NCBI GenBank assembly: GCA_910586435.1
Contig: CAJUGT010000191.1
Coordinates: forward strand, 1-5,681
Reading direction: 5' to 3'
Length of the DNA stretch: 5,681 nucleotides
From: an uncultured Acetatifactor sp.
GTDB taxonomy: Bacteria; Bacillota; Clostridia; Lachnospirales; Lachnospiraceae
Shown: one piece after another, positions 5,023-5,681 of the stretch
How positions within the stretch are numbered: position 1 is the stretch's first letter
Layout of the letters: every line of letters begins with the position of its first letter
Made by a program: the position numbers and the translations under genes
Notes under the pieces: model-generated
Told to the model about the DNA's origin: nothing
What the model saw: the letters and a program-made list of their open reading frames with translations, nothing else
Database searches by the model: none

Positions 5023-5427
5023 ATGGATATGAAAACTAATTTTAATATAGGTGACAGGATTCACGAACTGCGGATAAAAAGCGGATTAAGTCAGGAAAAG
5101 CTTGCACTTAGGGCAAACATCACCACAACCTATCTTGGCTTACTGGAACGAAACCAGAAAAATCCCACTGTAAAAGTAATTGAACAGTTATGCAATCAAT
5201 TCAATATCAGCCTTGGGGAATTTTTTTCTCCGTCTCAGACCCCTGAAAAGCCAGTAGACGCTGTTTCTATGCAAATTCTTGTACAGATAAGCGACAGGAA
5301 TGAGGCTGAAAAGCTGATGATTCTTCAGACGGTAAAAGATATGATGCGGTTGTGCGACCTTTCACGAAAAAATGCCCTGAACAACATACAGACAGATACG
5401 AGTATGGAAAAGGATAACATGCCTTAA
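5023..5427 (+). CDS. XRE/Cro-CI-type HTH transcriptional regulator
   Basis: This encodes 134 residues with an HTH_3 domain at about 9-68. Helix 2 (SQEKLALRA, 23-31) and recognition helix 3 (TTTYLGLLERN, 34-44) are typical, followed by NPTVKVIEQLCNQFNISLGEFF. The remainder (about 80-112, ILVQISDRNEAEKLMILQTVKDMMRL) is helical and probably mediates dimerisation; the tail is polar. There is no catalytic peptidase domain, so it is not a LexA-type self-cleaving repressor. ATG 5023 has no Shine-Dalgarno, and a second ATG lies two codons on (5029). The predicted promoter places the transcript start at the ATG. Divergent from the three-gene operon with overlapping promoters, it most likely represses that operon and itself, as regulators of small mobile elements do. 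Confidence 0.9.
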   Translation: MDMKTNFNIGDRIHELRIKSGLSQEKLALRANITTTYLGLLERNQKNPTVKVIEQLCNQFNISLGEFFSPSQTPEKPVDAVSMQILVQISDRNEAEKLMILQTVKDMMRLCDLSRKNALNNIQTDTSMEKDNMP

Positions 5428-5450
5428 AAGCACATTATCCTTTTCGTTTT
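5408..5450 (+). terminator. Intrinsic terminator overlapping the end of the XRE gene
   Basis: AAAAGGATAA (5408-5417) and TTATCCTTTT (5435-5444) are perfect 10-base inverted arms, with an inner TGC/GCA pairing. They are followed by CGTTTTATT. The stop codon (5425-5427) lies in the loop. The stem is AT-rich, so moderate strength is expected. Confidence 0.6.
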
Positions 5451-5480
5451 ATTCCATATTTATTTCCACTGCGACAGTCC

Positions 5481-5624
5481 TGCCACCGACTTGCGACCAT
5501 TCTGCGACGCCTCCTGCGCCAAAGCCTTTCTCCCTGACTTTTCAGGCTCAAAACCCCGAAGCCTTAAAAACACGCAAAAAAAGAACCGACCCCAAGGCTC
5601 TCAAGTCCTCAAAATCAGTCCTTC
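5481..5624. repeat. 144-base direct repeat, right copy (3' flank of tRNA-Lys)
   Basis: This is the partner of 3690-3833, with 4 substitutions and no gaps. Only AAAA (5625-5628) separates it from the tRNA 3' end. Together with the tRNA end it forms a near-200-base direct repeat bounding the mini-island. The two copies start 1791 bases apart, so homologous recombination between them could delete the island. Confidence 0.85.
5576..5621 (-). terminator. Terminator of tRNA-Lys
   Basis: On the minus strand GGACTGA (5615-5621) can pair with TCGGTTC (5583-5589), followed by seven T (5576-5582). It begins 8 bases after the tRNA 3' end. Confidence 0.5.
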
Positions 5625-5628
5625 AAAA

Positions 5629-5681
5629 TGCACCGCCAGGGGCTCGAACCCTGGACACCCTGATTAAGAGTCAGGTGCTCT
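5629..5681 (-). tRNA. tRNA-Lys (anticodon CTT), 5' part beyond the window
   Basis: On the minus strand the window shows the end of the D stem (GAGC), an anticodon stem CCTGA/TCAGG around CTCTTAA with anticodon CTT, variable loop GTGTC, T stem CAGGG/CCCTG with loop TTCGAGC, acceptor strand GCGGTGC and discriminator A. CCA is not encoded. The D loop and 5' acceptor strand (expected GCACCGC) lie past base 5681. The stems seen are perfectly paired, so this copy is probably functional. Its 3' 42 bases are the attachment core duplicated at 3857-3898. Confidence 0.92.

Overview
The window looks like low-to-mid GC chromosomal DNA of an anaerobic gut Firmicute, probably a clostridial/Lachnospiraceae-type genome. 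This is inferred from AGGAGG-type ribosome binding sites, sigma-A-like promoters, a compact cytoplasmic GH78 enzyme, a SHOCT-domain protein, and a tRNA-Lys gene without an encoded CCA. No species can be named from the sequence alone.

Left part (1-1111). Bases 1-60 are the tail of an open frame that reads like the middle of a Tn916-type tyrosine recombinase, cut off at a stop. Two small plus-strand genes follow directly. The first resembles SMI1/KNR4 (SUKH)-like immunity proteins; the second is a conserved uncharacterised protein with a CELC motif. They lie 21 bases apart and probably form a unit, perhaps a remnant of an immunity or accessory island.

Middle (1164-3690). One large minus-strand gene encodes a complete 744-residue family 78 alpha-L-rhamnosidase with its acidic catalytic residues in place. 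It has a strong ribosome binding site and two tandem sigma-A-like promoters within a 20-base-spaced repeat, behind a leader of about 190 bases. A degenerate 21-base repeat has expanded one linker in the protein. Its 3' end faces the upstream genes, and paired inverted repeats lie between them.

Right part (3690-5681). The right edge cuts a tRNA-Lys(CTT) gene on the minus strand. The last 42 bases of that tRNA, from anticodon loop to discriminator base, recur exactly at 3857-3898 as a non-functional fragment. A 144-base 3' flank carrying the tRNA terminator is also duplicated (3690-3833 and 5481-5624, 4 differences). This is the layout left by integration into a tRNA 3' end, so the roughly 1.77 kb in between reads as a mini-island with no integrase. 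It holds a leaderless-looking XRE/Cro-type regulator gene (plus) and a divergent minus-strand operon. The operon encodes a 73-residue membrane protein, a SHOCT-domain protein and a 42-residue zinc-ribbon-like protein, followed by a bidirectional terminator. The two divergent promoters overlap and share a repeated TAACTATA motif, so the regulator probably controls both its own gene and the operon. What the operon does is unknown; it is the best candidate here for an undescribed system.
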